64,000 nucleotides of DNA from Polytrichum commune (lineage: Eukaryota > Streptophyta > Polytrichopsida > Polytrichales > Polytrichaceae): positions 1,054,001 through 1,118,000 of the forward strand of contig OX485806.1 in the NCBI GenBank assembly GCA_950295325.1. The letters are read 5' to 3'. The notes under the pieces were generated by a model. That model saw only the letters and a list, made by a program, of their open reading frames with translations, searched no databases and was not told the origin of the DNA. Each line of letters starts with the position of its first letter. Position 1 is the first letter of the stretch. A program made the translations under genes and the position numbers. Of the stretch, positions 1-11,523 are shown one piece after another.

Positions 1-3000
1 TAGCTTGTGAGTAGGGTTGAGATCTTCCATGGCTTCATCTGCACCCTGCTTCTCTAAACCCCTTCCTTTACGTGTAGACATTTCTGCCTTCCTGCGCTCT
101 AAGACTTCTTGCATGGACTTAAGCTTGGCCTCTTTTTCTGCCTTCTTCGTATCTGATTCTTCCCGCAGCTTGGCGTCCCTCTTTTCACGATACTGTTCAT
201 AAAATCTTCCTTTTGGTTCTTTGGGCGAAAGTAACTCTGTTCTTGCAGCAGGCGGACCTGCAGGTGCTTGCTCAACAACACTCTTGGATGAATCCATGTC
301 AAAGTCACCCGGGGTGCTCCAACCAGATGGTGCTCGGCTGGCTCCTTGATCAGGCAAGGAAACTTGCAGAATATGTTTAAATGAGTCTATGGTAGTCTCA
401 ACACGCACACCATCTCTCCAACCAAGGCAAGTTTGCCCTCCGATAGCTGCCTGAACTGCAACCAGAGAACATGAAAGTAAGTTTTTACTAAGACGGGATC
501 CCAAACACACGAGACACAGATTTTTGTTCTGTACTTCTAGTACATAAGGGTTGAAGGTTACCATCTAGTTACTGTACATCTAAATCACTGAACAACACTG
601 TGAACAAGTTGTATGACAATCCTTCATTGAACAGCAACAGGTCATTGTCACATTACTTTTATGTGCAGAGGATGGTATATAATAGAAAGACATAAACCTG
701 CAGCCATTTGACAATGCAGTATAATTATGACTTCATTTATCCCACACTGACCATTCTACAGAGAAATGGACTTCACAACCATAAAGATATAGAATCCTAT
801 GCCCTTCTAGTTCCAGTCAAATCATAGAGTAGGTAGACAAACTGAATCAAATAAGCTCAACATGGAGTATAACACTGGTTTGCATCAAATAAAGTCCATG
901 CTGGGAGTCTAACACCTGATGTACAGAACCACGAAATACTCCAGATTACGAAGAAGCTGAGGTTTAGGGTTTAAAGTTTAGGGTGTTAGGACAATTACTC
1001 ACCCTGTTTCAGGAGAGAATCTTTCGACTCTCCAGAATCCTGCTGAACCGCCTCATCACTCGTGTCAGCCTCCTTCAAAGCACTCTGCCCATTCCCAGTT
1101 GATTTTGTAGTTGCACTGCTTGCACTCTTCACAACCACTCCAGAACGACGCACACTAGCCCGCCCGACTTGCACTCTTCGCATTGGTGAAGATGATCGAC
1201 GCCGCGGTGAAGATGATCGTTTCGCTGCAGGAACTGAACTTTGAGGTCGTTCAGTGGCTTTAACACCTGCCGCAGGACCCTCTGCAACCTTTTTTGTTAC
1301 AGATGATAAGTGACCTGTATTTGAAACAGGAGGTGCAGCTGGAGTAGTATTTCCTTTCTCAACATCGGGCACTCCACGTGAAAGCCTTCTCTTGTGTTCT
1401 TGCCACGAAGTAGATGGAGAAGGCAACACTTTCGCATTAGGTCCAGAAGGTTTGTTACTGTTCTGTTGTTCCGGTGTGCTGGAGAGGGTTTGTCCTGGTT
1501 GTTGAGTTTGTGTTACCATCACCCGGGGAAGTGTGCGTCCAGTCGGCTCAGATTTTCCTGTGACAGTGGCCCAGCTGGGAAGAGCCTCCCCTTGCCTTGA
1601 TGGCACAATAAGGCCACTGTGCTGACCAGTAGGGCTCTGTTGGTTTCCTCGCACTGTCATGTGGTAGCCATCACTTCCGGATAACAATGGCCCACTTTTT
1701 GCCTTCACAGCCAACGGAATCTGATGAGCTAAGTACTGTGGAGGGGGACCCCATGCTCGGCGGTGTCGCTGGCCATGCACACCAAGGTTGCTTGCATCCA
1801 CCAAGTCATTCACCGGCTCACTAGAAGAAGCATCCAAAGAATGCCGAAGTCGAGGGAGCTGAGAGGAGTGTGAAATCGGCCACCGCCCAATTCCGTTTGA
1901 GTACAAGGAGGTGTTAATTGGCTGACCATTGGCCGATTCAGGTCCTTCATCCCAACTGGCTTGAGATGACGCACCACGAGCTCGCGTGTACTCACTGCTG
2001 TAGTCACCTGCTCTGCTGGGACTTCTCGTATGGGACCTCAAGTCACCCGCCTCACTAGTAATGTCTGACCATAAGTCGGAATCTCGTGACTCACGTCGCC
2101 GGAGCTCAGGGCTTGTGGGCACATTTCGAAGGCTCGTTGTATCTGACAGAGGCCATTCGTTCTCATTCCAAATGCCGGACTCCTTACATTTCTTAAATAT
2201 TCCCATGTACATAACACAAGCATCCCTGGTCCAACACAAAGACAAGATCAGTATGAACGTTCATTGAATACAATGCAGGATTGGAAAGGAATTGTCCAGG
2301 AACCTCTCTCCAACAAGTGCTTTAGGAAATCCGGAAGAGTTAGTTTTATATAAGAGGATCAAATGGATAACACCAGAAGTAGTACCCTAAGCGTGTTGCA
2401 CCGAAACAATCTGCAAACACCAGCAGATGCTCCATCTTTTGCATGTCGAAACCTGCTGCAGTTGCCCGCGCAAATGCCATTCCCTGCTCCTTATGCAATA
2501 ACATTTTCTGTGTATCCATTGCGCGCAATAAGCGCCGCCTGCAATAAAGGCCATAACCTAATTAGATGACTATTCACAGAAGGCCTGTGTGGAAGATATT
2601 CAATGAATGGAAAATGCCTCATGGATATATTGCAGTGCTCACTCATCAACCACCTGTATAAAATGATCGTTCATTTACTATCAATGCAAGTGAAGATGGA
2701 AAACAATGGCATACCGTGCATTTTCATCTGGTTTGGGAGACTCTGTATCATCTAGAGAGTTTTGTCGTGACTATATTTTTGCAAAACCAACACAGAATAA
2801 GAGAATATCAGTACTGGAAGATAAGGAAAAGCAATTGAATTGTAATTTTGAATGATTTTCTCCACACCAAACAGGGGAGAGTGCTGATAAACAAAATACT
2901 CAAGGACTAAAGTAAAGGCAATACCGGAGTTGGTGTCGGTGCTTGGTCGAGCGTCAAAATTGGAATCTTGCTGGCTGCATCACCCAGAAAACCAGACACT

Positions 3001-4385
3001 GATATAAATTCAAAAGTTGCTAGAATTACTGCAAAATTCACTACAACGAAACTTGATGTCTTCTCTTTATGTGTGAAAACTGCTTATTTTCACACCATTA
3101 CACAACATGACACCACCACAACTCCAGAAACATGAATAATACTTGACAATAAGGACGAAACAAAGCGATAAACAAAGTCCCAATGCCACATCAGATTAAA
3201 CAAATGCACAAAATAATCAACAACACAGCCTGTGCTTCTCTTCATTTCAACAGGGAAATAGTGGAGAGTTCTGAATACCTGCTGATGCTGCCACTGCTGG
3301 AACACTAGGAGGTGCAGCGCCAACCTGGATGCACAAATGGCAGCACTACCTTAGATTTAAAATCATAGAAAATAATTGAAGTATAGTTTATTATTGGAAA
3401 TAACTTTCCTTAAAACTTCCATCACAAGAGCTGGCAAGACAGTCTCAGGTAGATTCCCACCTTTGTTGATTCATTTGAATGATCCCTAATTGCGCCCTGC
3501 AATTGGACAAGTTCAGCTTCAACAGTGCCAACTCGCTCCAGCACTTCAGGTGTGCTCACAAAACGGACAAATCTAATCCGCAGAAGCCCACAGAATGCCA
3601 GTTAGCAGTGTGTGGTTCAGCCATTACCATGCCTCATGAAGACTAAACCAAACAGTAAACCTTACAGCTCACACTATTCATCTTGGGAAGATTTTAGGGA
3701 AGTGTCCGAACCTTTCTATAGTTCCCTTGGTGAACCATGTTAAAGGAACAGACTTTCCCCCAGTTCCATAGCCACGTGGAGGAGTCAATTTAATTTCCTT
3801 TGTCCCAGTCCCATACTGCTCTTCGGCAGCCTTCAAGTGAACTAGGAAAGGCTTCAGCAATCCAGAAGCCAATCGTTCCGTCTCCTCTCCGCAAGCAACG
3901 ACAAGTTCACACCTGCATCAACCAAGAACCGATGACATTCAAAGATCATTCAAAGGTCATTCAAAGATAACATCTACTCCCTTGTTCACAAACTTCCTTC
4001 TTTCCTACCACTGTCCACTGGAGTGATTCTTAATCCGAGACCTGATGTCTATCTAATAAGGTTTATTGTTCTGTGAAAGTTATTTCTAAATCTCATGTGG
4101 GATAATCAGAATTGTCGCCCTCCAATGCTTTAATATGATGGTAGGCCAGAAAATGCCACTTCCAAATTCAATAGGTTACTTTTGGCTCTCTTAGCTTCCA
4201 TAATTTCAGCAATTCTGCTGCCACTTTCACATGATAAAGTAAACAACTAACCTTGAGAATCCAGGTTAAATAACTACAGAGAGCCCTATGCAATAACATT
4301 AAGGTAGGATTACAAGTAGAACGGACCTGTTCCTTGAAGGAGTGAGCTGGAACACAACATAATCAAGGGCAATGTCTGGCTTCAT
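1..4385 (-). CDS. CIP7-like: COP1-interacting protein 7 (CIP7)-like, partial (3' end outside window)
   Basis: Nine coding exons join in one frame with GT-AG introns: 4385-4327, 3912-3712, 3572-3461, 3324-3279, 2974-2925, 2770-2715, 2538-2386, 2225-1003 and 455-1 (continues). They give 785 residues before the edge. The start is the ATG at 4385, product beginning [20 protein letters not shown], as in plant CIP7-family proteins. Family blocks seen: [20 protein letters not shown] (about 21-40), [21 protein letters not shown] (about 80-100), [29 protein letters not shown] (from about 180), then ADCFGATRL, a long Ser/Pro/Arg-rich disordered stretch in the 1.2-kb exon, and a charged helix [19 protein letters not shown] (about 715-735). 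Arabidopsis CIP7 binds COP1 and promotes light-induced genes in the nucleus; that role here is inferred. The C-terminal region is not visible. Family assignment is confident; the small exons at 3324-3279, 2974-2925 and 2770-2715 rest on frame and splice logic only. Confidence 0.88.
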
Positions 4386-6239
4386 CTTTGTTTTGCTTGT
4401 AGCTTTGTGCTCTGTCCAGAATGACATGCACAACAATACCGCCTAGCCTCTATTTACATTCTCCCACTTACACAGGCATAAGGAACAGCTCGCCCATACT
4501 TCCATCACTGGCAAAATCAATTGCTCATTGTCTCAAGGATCTCATTCTCTAGAAGGAACATATATACAGTCTGAGCACAAGGGATCCTTGTTCCAATCCG
4601 TGCAAATTACAGACAATCAGCTCTTTGGGCTTTTGCCCTCGAGGAACTTCTTTTAGTGAAGACTCGACCAATTGTTTTCTGCCTCCCTGGTTCAAAAAGT
4701 TGAGGACAGTGTTAGACTGGCAAAGAAGAGCACATCTTCAACTAAGTGAGAAACTCCAACTCAATAGGAGGAGGCACACAAACACAGTAGTAGGAAGCTG
4801 AAACGTCACAAAATTTCACACTCTGCAAAACACTCATTGTGTTGATACCATGATTGGACACCAAACTCTAAAGCAAGGTTGTCATTTAGCAAGCAAAGTA
4901 TCTAGTGAAAGCAAAGCATTACCAATATTCGGGTTCTTTTGGTTCCAATCTTCTGCAGACTCGGGATCAGAACAATCTTAAACTAAACCAGGGAAAACCC
5001 ACACACGTATGCACAAGGCCCATGGAAACACAGTATATGCAGATCTGACCTAGAAACCTTCAACTCTTCAGAAATTCTGGGCCCATTAAGGAAATGGAGC
5101 AAACCACTCAACAAACCCAGTCCAGTGCGTAATTTAGATCTTTAGTGTGTGTGTGTGTTCAATGATTGTGTAAGACTTCTGAATTTGAGTCTCTCCCATT
5201 ACAGACTCATCACTTGGGGTTGTTCGACCTCACTGCATCCAAATCCACGCTCAAGTAATGAGCTCCACCTTAAAACACACAGATTGCAGACGATATTCCT
5301 TCACATTCACCAATTAGTGACCCAACGGCTCCTTTAGTATCTTATCACTATGATTCATCATACTTGGAGAGTGAGATGCAACTGGCTGTCAAAATATAGC
5401 CAACGCTCTTGCAAAGATTTGCCCAACTTGCAGATACTCTCAAAATCATGGCTATGGGAATAAATTTCATTCACTCGGAGGAAAGCCATGTGGAGAAGTA
5501 TGGGGGCACGCACCCCCTTGTAATAATAACGTTATCCTGGAGTTGAATACCCGGATAGAACCTTCCGAATATGATCGCAGCCACCGATATTGCAGGAAAG
5601 TGACCCTTGAATCATACTGCACGCGAGATCCGAAGTCTTAAAAAAACGGCAGGAACAGCGCTTCTCAGGCTATTTCCCAACACTTTTGCAGCTTGCTACT
5701 CCGGCTCCCAATCCAGTCCATCAATGCCATGAGCTTCCAGCCAATCCGCACCCTAAATCTAACGCCTTGATCGGCCCTCCCGAACAACCTGAATGAAAAA
5801 TCCGCTCGGTTCCTCACCACTCCTCCTAGGCTACCAAAAGAAGCTAAGTGCAACCCACACCACTTAGATTGGCCCACACACTCCACACTCCACCGCTGCT
5901 GATTCCCGTGTTCGAAATGCTGCGTCACATAATGGGATAAGACAAACTTGGCATGTAAGGATGCAATTCAAAGTCGAGAATTTTCTGCCCAGGATCGAGC
6001 CAAAAACACCCAAAAATGGTGCCCAAACATCCTTAACCAGAATCAAGAACAATTCTAGGTTACAAGACCAAGCCTGTCTGAGTTTACGACAAAAGCTTTG
6101 TAAATATCCACTAGAGGAAATCCAAGAACACTAACCTCCGTCTCACCTCGCAACAGCGGTACTCATCAAAACACTAGAACCAGAAATCCTCAAATCCGCC
6201 ACTCCTGGTGCGATCACCTGCAAATCTAGCCTCCAAGCT
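4386..6239 (-). other. Upstream part of the CIP7-like gene, probably leader intron(s)
   Basis: No coding exon could be placed here. The first coding exon begins at 4385, and the CT-rich, GC-richer zone that looks like a transcribed leader lies about 2 kb upstream at 6240-6900, so this stretch is most likely one or more 5' UTR introns. Short ORFs (5665-5928, 5864-6052) have no recognisable product. The splice sites of the leader were not determined. Confidence 0.4.
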
Positions 6240-6900
6240 CCACCACCCAACCAATGCAGTGGACAACACACACACACACCCCAAACACGCACTCAAGCTA
6301 CCCAAATCTCAGGATCACAACAACCACTCCTGTAAAGTCCACAGCCTGCAAACCTCCACACAGCATTCTAAGCTCCTCTAAATGCTTCTTCCTCTTTCTC
6401 TTCCTCTTCCGCTCATCTGGTAGGGAGGTAACAACAGATGAGAACTTAGTGGGAGCCTGAGGAATGGATCAGAATAGCTGCTGCACTCTCCACAGCCTGC
6501 AAACTTCAACACACCATCCTAAGTTCTTCGGGATACTCCTGGATACTCGCTCGTCTTCCCCTTCCTCTTGAGCTCGTCTGGGTGGGGAGGGCGAAAGCAA
6601 AAAGATGAGAGGTCAGTTGAATGGATCCAAGAGATTAAGAATGTGGGGATTGAAAGGAGGCGTTGGGGGAGCGTGGTTTGATGCGTGAAGTCTGGGCAGC
6701 AGCCGCCAGAGGGTGATAGAGAGGGAATCGAGGCCGCCAGGGGCGAGAGAGGCGAAGGCGACGGAGGAAGCGGGAGATTAGAGCCAGGGAGATGGGCGAT
6801 GGTGAATGCGAGCCAAAAGCGAAGCAAAGCAGGAGATCATTCACGAGGCCGCCAATGCGACCGCGGCGGAAGGGGGGGAGGGACGGACGACAACCTCATA
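6240..6900 (-). promoter_or_regulatory. Probable leader and core promoter zone of the CIP7-like gene
   Basis: This block is clearly richer in G+C than its surroundings. Read on the minus strand it is pyrimidine-rich (runs of CTCC, TTCC, CCTC), as plant 5' leaders often are. It is the only such block upstream of the ATG at 4385. Overlapping Ser/Pro/Leu-rich ORFs at 6519-6844 are composition artefacts. No unambiguous TATA box was identified and the transcription start is not known. Confidence 0.4.
6341..6640. repeat. Tandem duplication, period 151 bp, in the CIP7-like leader zone
   Basis: The segment beginning CACAGCCTGCAAAC at about 6340 recurs at 6491, and the later parts match in order: a cttcctctt-like run, a CTCATCTGG/CTCGTCTGG motif, GGGAGG, AGATGAGA and ATGGATC. 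Both copies are diverged by point changes and small indels, so the duplication is not recent. Confidence 0.75.
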
Positions 6901-7042
6901 CCCTGAATATACCCGTCGTGTAGGTCAGGAAGGAGAATGACATACCCGGTATGTATCCGGGTATTGGGTGGCGGGTTTATATCCGATGGGATAAGAAGCT
7001 GCTCGATGACGTCGGCGGGTGGGTAGATGGGTGTGATGGGTG

Positions 7043-7977
7043 ACAGTGTTCAAGATTGAAGCCTTCAATGCCCTTCAAACGCGATTTGGCCCTTCAAAAT
7101 ATACCTCTCTCAAAACAACCCTTCACAACGCAACCCCAATTTGAAAATGAAGACATCACTTGAAGACCTCAGGGCCGCTTTACACCTAGAGGCCGGGCCA
7201 ATTTGTTGTGTAAGAGGCTTGAAATCCTCACTTGTGATTGGCCAAAAGGTTGAAATTGGTCCCAACCCCTTTACACCTAGAGGCTGGGGCGATTTGGTGG
7301 TATGAATTTCTTAATCAAAAAAAGCATGGTATGACATGGCTCGAGCTCGTTGAATTGGGTGCACCCAAAATGGAGGGCCAATTCTTGGCCTCGGGCCCAA
7401 TGTCACATTTCAAATAAATAAATAAAACTTTCTTATAAAAAATATGATTTTCTCAACAAACTATGTCCATTGGATTATGTGGGAATATGAACGGCTCTAT
7501 GCTAGATTATGCTAGATCCGTTGGATTATGCTAGATTTATTGAATCGGCCTAGCTTCTTGGCCTTAAGGCATTTACATATGGGAAACTTGGCCCCCATCG
7601 TAATCTTATTATAATGTGTAGTTGAGGCTGGTCTCCAACCCAAAAGGGGCTGAAATTTCATGCAATCGGCCTCAAGGGGAATTGCCCCGGCCTCTAGGTG
7701 TAAAGCGGCCCTTAGTATAATCCGCCCGCCACAAGAACCAACAAGTGTAGGGCATTGTCACTACAAGAAGTGGAGTTAGATGGTTGATTCTTAATTCTTC
7801 ACATTGTACTAGAAACATGTACCATATAATTCATGCACAAATTTAATATGAGTTTTGTATTTCATTTTTATATCTTTGGATTGACGTCTTGGATTTGAAC
7901 TAGCCCTTCAGTTGAAGGGCTTAAATTTGAGAGCCCTTCAACATGAAACTCATATGAGGGCTTCAATCTTGAACATT
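7043..7977. mobile_element. Inverted-repeat element with 8-bp flanking duplication (hAT-like size)
   Basis: The left end reads ACAGTGTTCAAGATTGAAGC from 7043. The right end, read on the minus strand from 7977, reads AATGTTCAAGATTGAAGCCC, so TGTTCAAGATTGAAGCC is shared. Both outer flanks carry GATGGGTG (7035-7042 and 7978-7985), an 8-bp duplication of the length made by hAT transposases. AAGGGC/GCCCTT motifs repeat inside both ends. There is no transposase ORF. Most of the interior is a second inserted element (7171-7712); without it the element is about 393 bp. Class assignment is inference. Confidence 0.6.
7171..7712. mobile_element. 542-bp MITE with 33-bp terminal inverted repeats
   Basis: The left terminus 7171-7203 starts AGGGCCGCTTTACACCTAGA and matches the reverse complement of 7680-7712 with one mismatch. 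A third related copy of the core TTTACACCTAGAGGC lies internally near 7270, so the subterminal region was itself duplicated. The 3-bp flanks TCA and TTA are only partly alike. There is no coding capacity. It sits inside the element at 7043-7977, so it is the younger insertion. A PIF/Harbinger-type (Tourist-like) origin is possible but not proven. Confidence 0.72.
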
Positions 7978-8344
7978 GATGGGTGTGATACCTATAAAAC
8001 TTTAAAGGTGTAATTTTAAGAATTAACCAATGGTAAGATATGTAAATGAGTGGTAAGGTATATGGGGATGAGACAAAAACTATCCAACATGTCATTGCTT
8101 GGCAGATTAAACGAAAACTATCCAACATCATGAGCTACACATGGACATTATGATCAATTTTTTTTTAATGTTGATGCAATTAATCATATTTAGGTATCAT
8201 GCTCATTTTTTAGATGGATTTTTGGAGAAACAAGTAAGAACATATTTTTGAGTGAAGTTATCAAAAGGGAAACTTAGCTGAGAGCAAGAGAGATCCAACG
8301 GTACGCTGCGAGGTGCAATAATGACTTCTAGCCAACATCTACAT

Positions 8345-8371
8345 GTTTAGGTTTAGGTTTAGGTTTAGGTT
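8345..8371. repeat. Short telomere-like run, TTTAGGT x about 4
   Basis: About four units of a variant of the plant telomere heptamer, with T replacing the last G. It is too short and too variant to be a real interstitial telomere. Confidence 0.6.
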
Positions 8372-8439
8372 GCAACATAAGCACTCTAGGAAACTAAATA
8401 ATTAATGACATTTTGAAACGGAGTCTGTGGGCCCCCAAG

Positions 8440-8895
8440 GTCATGCCATAAGGTTCATGTCATTGTTTGGTAGATAAAATAAAAAATATCCTACATGTCA
8501 TTGCCTTGTAAATCAAACAAAAACCGATTGTAAGATATGTAAATGAGTGGTAAGGCATTCGGGGATGAGACAAAAACTATTCAACATGTCATTGCTCAAT
8601 AGATAAAACAAAAACTATCCAACAAGTCGTTGTTTGGTAGATAAAACAAAAACTATCCAACATGTCATTGTTTGGTAGATTGAATAAAAACTATACAACA
8701 TGTCATTGCCTAGTAAATGAAACAAAAAACCGATGGTAAGGCATGTAAATGAGTGGTGAGGCATACAGGGATGGGACAAAAACTATTCAACATATCATTG
8801 CTCGGTGGATAAAACAAAAACTATCCAACAAGTCATTGTTTGGTAGATAAAATTAAACTATCCAACGTGTCATTGTGCGGTAAATAAAACAATGA
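8440..8895. repeat. Minisatellite, about 38-bp unit, with a 206-bp higher-order unit
   Basis: The core AAAACTATCCAACATGTCAT followed by a TTGxTTGGTAGATAAAACA-like stretch repeats about every 38 bp, clearest at 8570-8700. An interspersed marker AAATGAGTGGTAAGGCAT recurs at 8541 and 8747, giving a 206-bp higher-order period; a related piece with the same marker is at 8044. Units are diverged. No ORF of interest lies inside. Confidence 0.8.
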
Positions 8896-9089
8896 ACATG
8901 TGTGAAAGTTGCTTCACTGGATTCTATTCAAAAATCTCTAGAGCAAGTTCTTGTAGGTGCATGGGGATAGCCAGGTGCCTCCACTATAACCAAGACTTTG
9001 GTTATTTGGTAAAGTAATGTGGGGATGGGCCTTAAGATGAGCACAATGTTTGGGCCATGGTCGATGGGTCTTTAAGTGGCTCGTTTTCT

Positions 9090-9440
9090 TAATTGGGCCC
9101 CTAGATTTGATTGGTATGTGGTACGGTGAGGATCAAAGAGCAAACATCATAAAGACACTTGTTTCAAAGAGATTGGACTACATCTTCAAATATTAATAAC
9201 TTCTTTACACTCAATAGTGACACACAATTGGGAGGACCTATGTATCCAACTAAGAAATCAACAAACATGCACTTCCAATAACCATAACTAAATCAAGGTT
9301 GACCCGATTTTCAATCCGGTTTTTGCACATATTTCATCACCTATTTGATATTGCAACACGAGTTTTATAGTGTAAATCTAATCGGTAGAAGTTGGAGAAC
9401 ATGGAAAACGAGCCAAATAACACCCACACATCTCAAGGTA
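9090..9440 (+). repeat. Dispersed repeat family B, copy 1
   Basis: Shares an ordered series of blocks with 23095-23660 and 57760-58110: CTTAATTGG near the start, a GTGTGGT / GATCAAAGAGCAAA block, CATAAAGACA, AGAGATTGGACTAC, an AACAAACATGCACTTCC-like block, and at the end ATCGGTAGAAGTTGGAGAAC. The shared run in translation (IGRSWRTWK) reflects DNA similarity, not an evident gene. Confidence 0.7.
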
Positions 9441-9539
9441 GAAGCTTCTAATTTTGTCAATGACTCCAATTTTGAAACCTATTTTTCCCTCAAACTAGGC
9501 AACTTCAAGTATGTACCATTCAGCATGAACACTAAGGCC

Positions 9540-9760
9540 CACTTCACACACGAGATTGAGAGCCCGTGACCATTACATTTCAAGCACTCTCATTGATGGA
9601 AAAGGCGGAGCCAATCCTATGCGAACTTGGACCACACTAGATGATTATGGAAGTGTCTTGGGACGACCTTTGGACACATCTTTTGGACTCTCGAATTGGC
9701 ACGGTCACGGCTCTTGGCTCATGTGTGAAGTGACCCTAATGTGGATGTGTGATATTCAAA
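9540..9760 (+). repeat. Dispersed repeat family C, copy 1
   Basis: Contains GAGAGCCCGTGACCA, TTCAAGCACTCTC and a GTCTTGGGACG...GCTCTTGGCTC block, which recur in two pieces at 16383-16470 and 16736-16862. At 9795-9870 it runs into a reverse fragment of family A, the same order as at 16736-17300. Confidence 0.65.
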
Positions 9761-9794
9761 TTTATTTTTCTTTCTCTTTGCACTCACTTGAGTA

Positions 9795-9870
9795 GGATAT
9801 GAAACACGCCATTAGTGTGGGGTAGTTGGAAATCCAAATCGAGTCCGTACTCATTTGCCTCATCATTCTT
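9795..9870 (-). repeat. Reverse fragment of dispersed repeat family A
   Basis: The GGATATGAAACACGCCATTA block and the following GTGTGG are the family-A end also seen at 17200, 22290 and 56040. The fragment is truncated just before the GA microsatellite. Confidence 0.55.
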
Positions 9871-9914
9871 GTCACATAGGCTTTGTCCAAGCATATGTGA
9901 GGTGTCATGGTTGT

Positions 9915-9918
<4 letters not shown>

Positions 9919-9969
<51 letters not shown>
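9919..9969. repeat. (GA)n microsatellite
   Basis: A perfect GA dinucleotide run of 51 bp. The Ser/Leu-rich and Arg/Glu-rich ORFs across it are artefacts. Confidence 0.98.
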
Positions 9970-9973
<4 letters not shown>

Positions 9974-10199
9974 TGTGGGGTCACTTTTCTCAATTGGATA
10001 CTATATTTGACTAGTACATGGCAAGTTTTGTAGTTAACCCTTGAGAACGGGTTTACATTAGCCTCCAAAACTAGTAAAACACCAAATTGAGTAATCTTGT
10101 TGGTTGATATTAGAACTTCAAACTCCACGAGTTTACATGAGGCCCAAGGACAAAGCAAGAGAACATGAAGTGGCAATAATGTGGCATTATTTTATCACC

Positions 10200-11523
10200 A
10201 AAATTTGTTGGTTCCAACTCCATAAAACACTGAACCCAATACAAGCAACCAAACTTTAAGCTTGGGTTTACTCTCAAGTTTGAAAGCAAGGTCCATAAGG
10301 GGAGTTTTGGACCCCAACCTTACGGACCATATGCTAAGGTCAACCAACTTCTATTTGGACACCTAATATATGTGAGTGGTACATATAAAAATTCAAGTAA
10401 TCACAAAGGATTCACAAATCTTTCATAAAATTGCAAAGAGCAAAATCCCAAGTTCTACTCCAAACTCCCATGCATTTTGCAAAGTCCCAACTTCCGAGCC
10501 TTGCCAAATCTTGTTACAAGAAGACAACACGTTTTTATTTTTATTTTGCCCTCTCCATGGATGTAAAACATGATATTATTATTGGCAATTTAACTTTGTA
10601 ATATGTGATTGCTCATTGAACAAAATGCTGAATCGGAGTTGTTGTTTTGATTATTTTACTAGGTTATAGAATAAGCAAACCAATATCAACGTGATCGTCT
10701 CCAAGAACAAATGGACTTGTGCATTGGTTGCTTTTGGGTTCAGATTTAGACGGTGTCTTTTAAATGTGTGAGACAACGAGTTCATCAATAGTGAACCTTT
10801 ACATGATTAGGGGGTATTGCACATTCTAAGATATGTTATCAAATATACTTTCAAGCATCTTACAAGAGTTGTCACAAGATATCACTTTGAATGTGTTATA
10901 CATAGTAATATCATCCCATATTGCATCCGGAAGCAATCACTTAAGAAAATCATCATCAATGTAAATCTCAATGATTTGATGAAAAACTTTATATGAATGG
11001 CTACAATCATAAGTACAACTTTTAAAGTGGTCGACAAGTTCACTGTCTACACATGAAAAAAATCATGATTGATATTGACCACTTTGAGATAGATTTATCC
11101 ATTTGAAGTTGAAAGCCACTTTTTAGGACATTTTGTCCTTCAAGGATTGAGTACTTGGTTATTTAATGAATCTTTGTATCTGCACCCGAGTCGAGACTTA
11201 ACCTTGGAGTTTGGGTGGTCACCTTTGGCAAACCCAACTCCAAGGGTAAGTTCCACCTTTTTGGTGCCAAATTTGTTGTCATGTAAGAAATCATAGACTT
11301 AGAAACGGGATCTAGTGTACAACCAAAAATGGTAGAACCTTGCTCTCCACTAATCACTAATGCTTGAACTTGATGGGACTTAGAAATTGGGACCTTGATT
11401 CTTCCATATTGGAAATGAAGCGTCACCCGTCACATGCCATAAACTCAATCGATTGTTGATTACTGTGACTTTTTTGATAAATTAGTGACATACACATTGA
11501 TTTTATTACAAGTTGTATCAATT
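10200..11523. other. No gene or clear repeat recognised
   Basis: AT-rich sequence with only short ORFs on both strands (for example 10376-10573 and 11163-11426) that show no recognisable product and no exon chain. Confidence 0.5.

Noticed and set aside
995-2245. 416-residue ORF as a complete single-exon gene
   Set aside because: It is exon 8 of the CIP7-like gene, with its last codons read into the intron; the acceptor at 2226 and donor at 1002 link it to matching exons on both sides.
6519-6906. Ser/Pro/Leu-rich and Gly/Arg-rich ORFs
   Set aside because: Composition artefacts of the pyrimidine-rich leader zone of the CIP7-like gene; frames overlap on both strands and none has a domain.
8345-8371. 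Interstitial telomere
   Set aside because: Only about four units and of the variant TTTAGGT, not the standard plant TTTAGGG.
8440-8895. CRISPR-like repeat array
   Set aside because: Units are contiguous and diverged with no unique spacers, and the genome is a plant.
9345-9569. Shared peptide IGRSWRTWK in three ORFs (9.4, 23.6, 58.1 kb) as a repeated gene family
   Set aside because: The frames are short, start and stop differently, and the similarity extends outside the frames at the DNA level; it is repeat family B.
9784-10176. 130-residue Ser/Leu-repeat ORF (minus) and Arg/Glu-repeat ORF (plus)
   Set aside because: Both are the translated (GA)n microsatellite at 9919-9969 with unrelated repeat DNA on either side.
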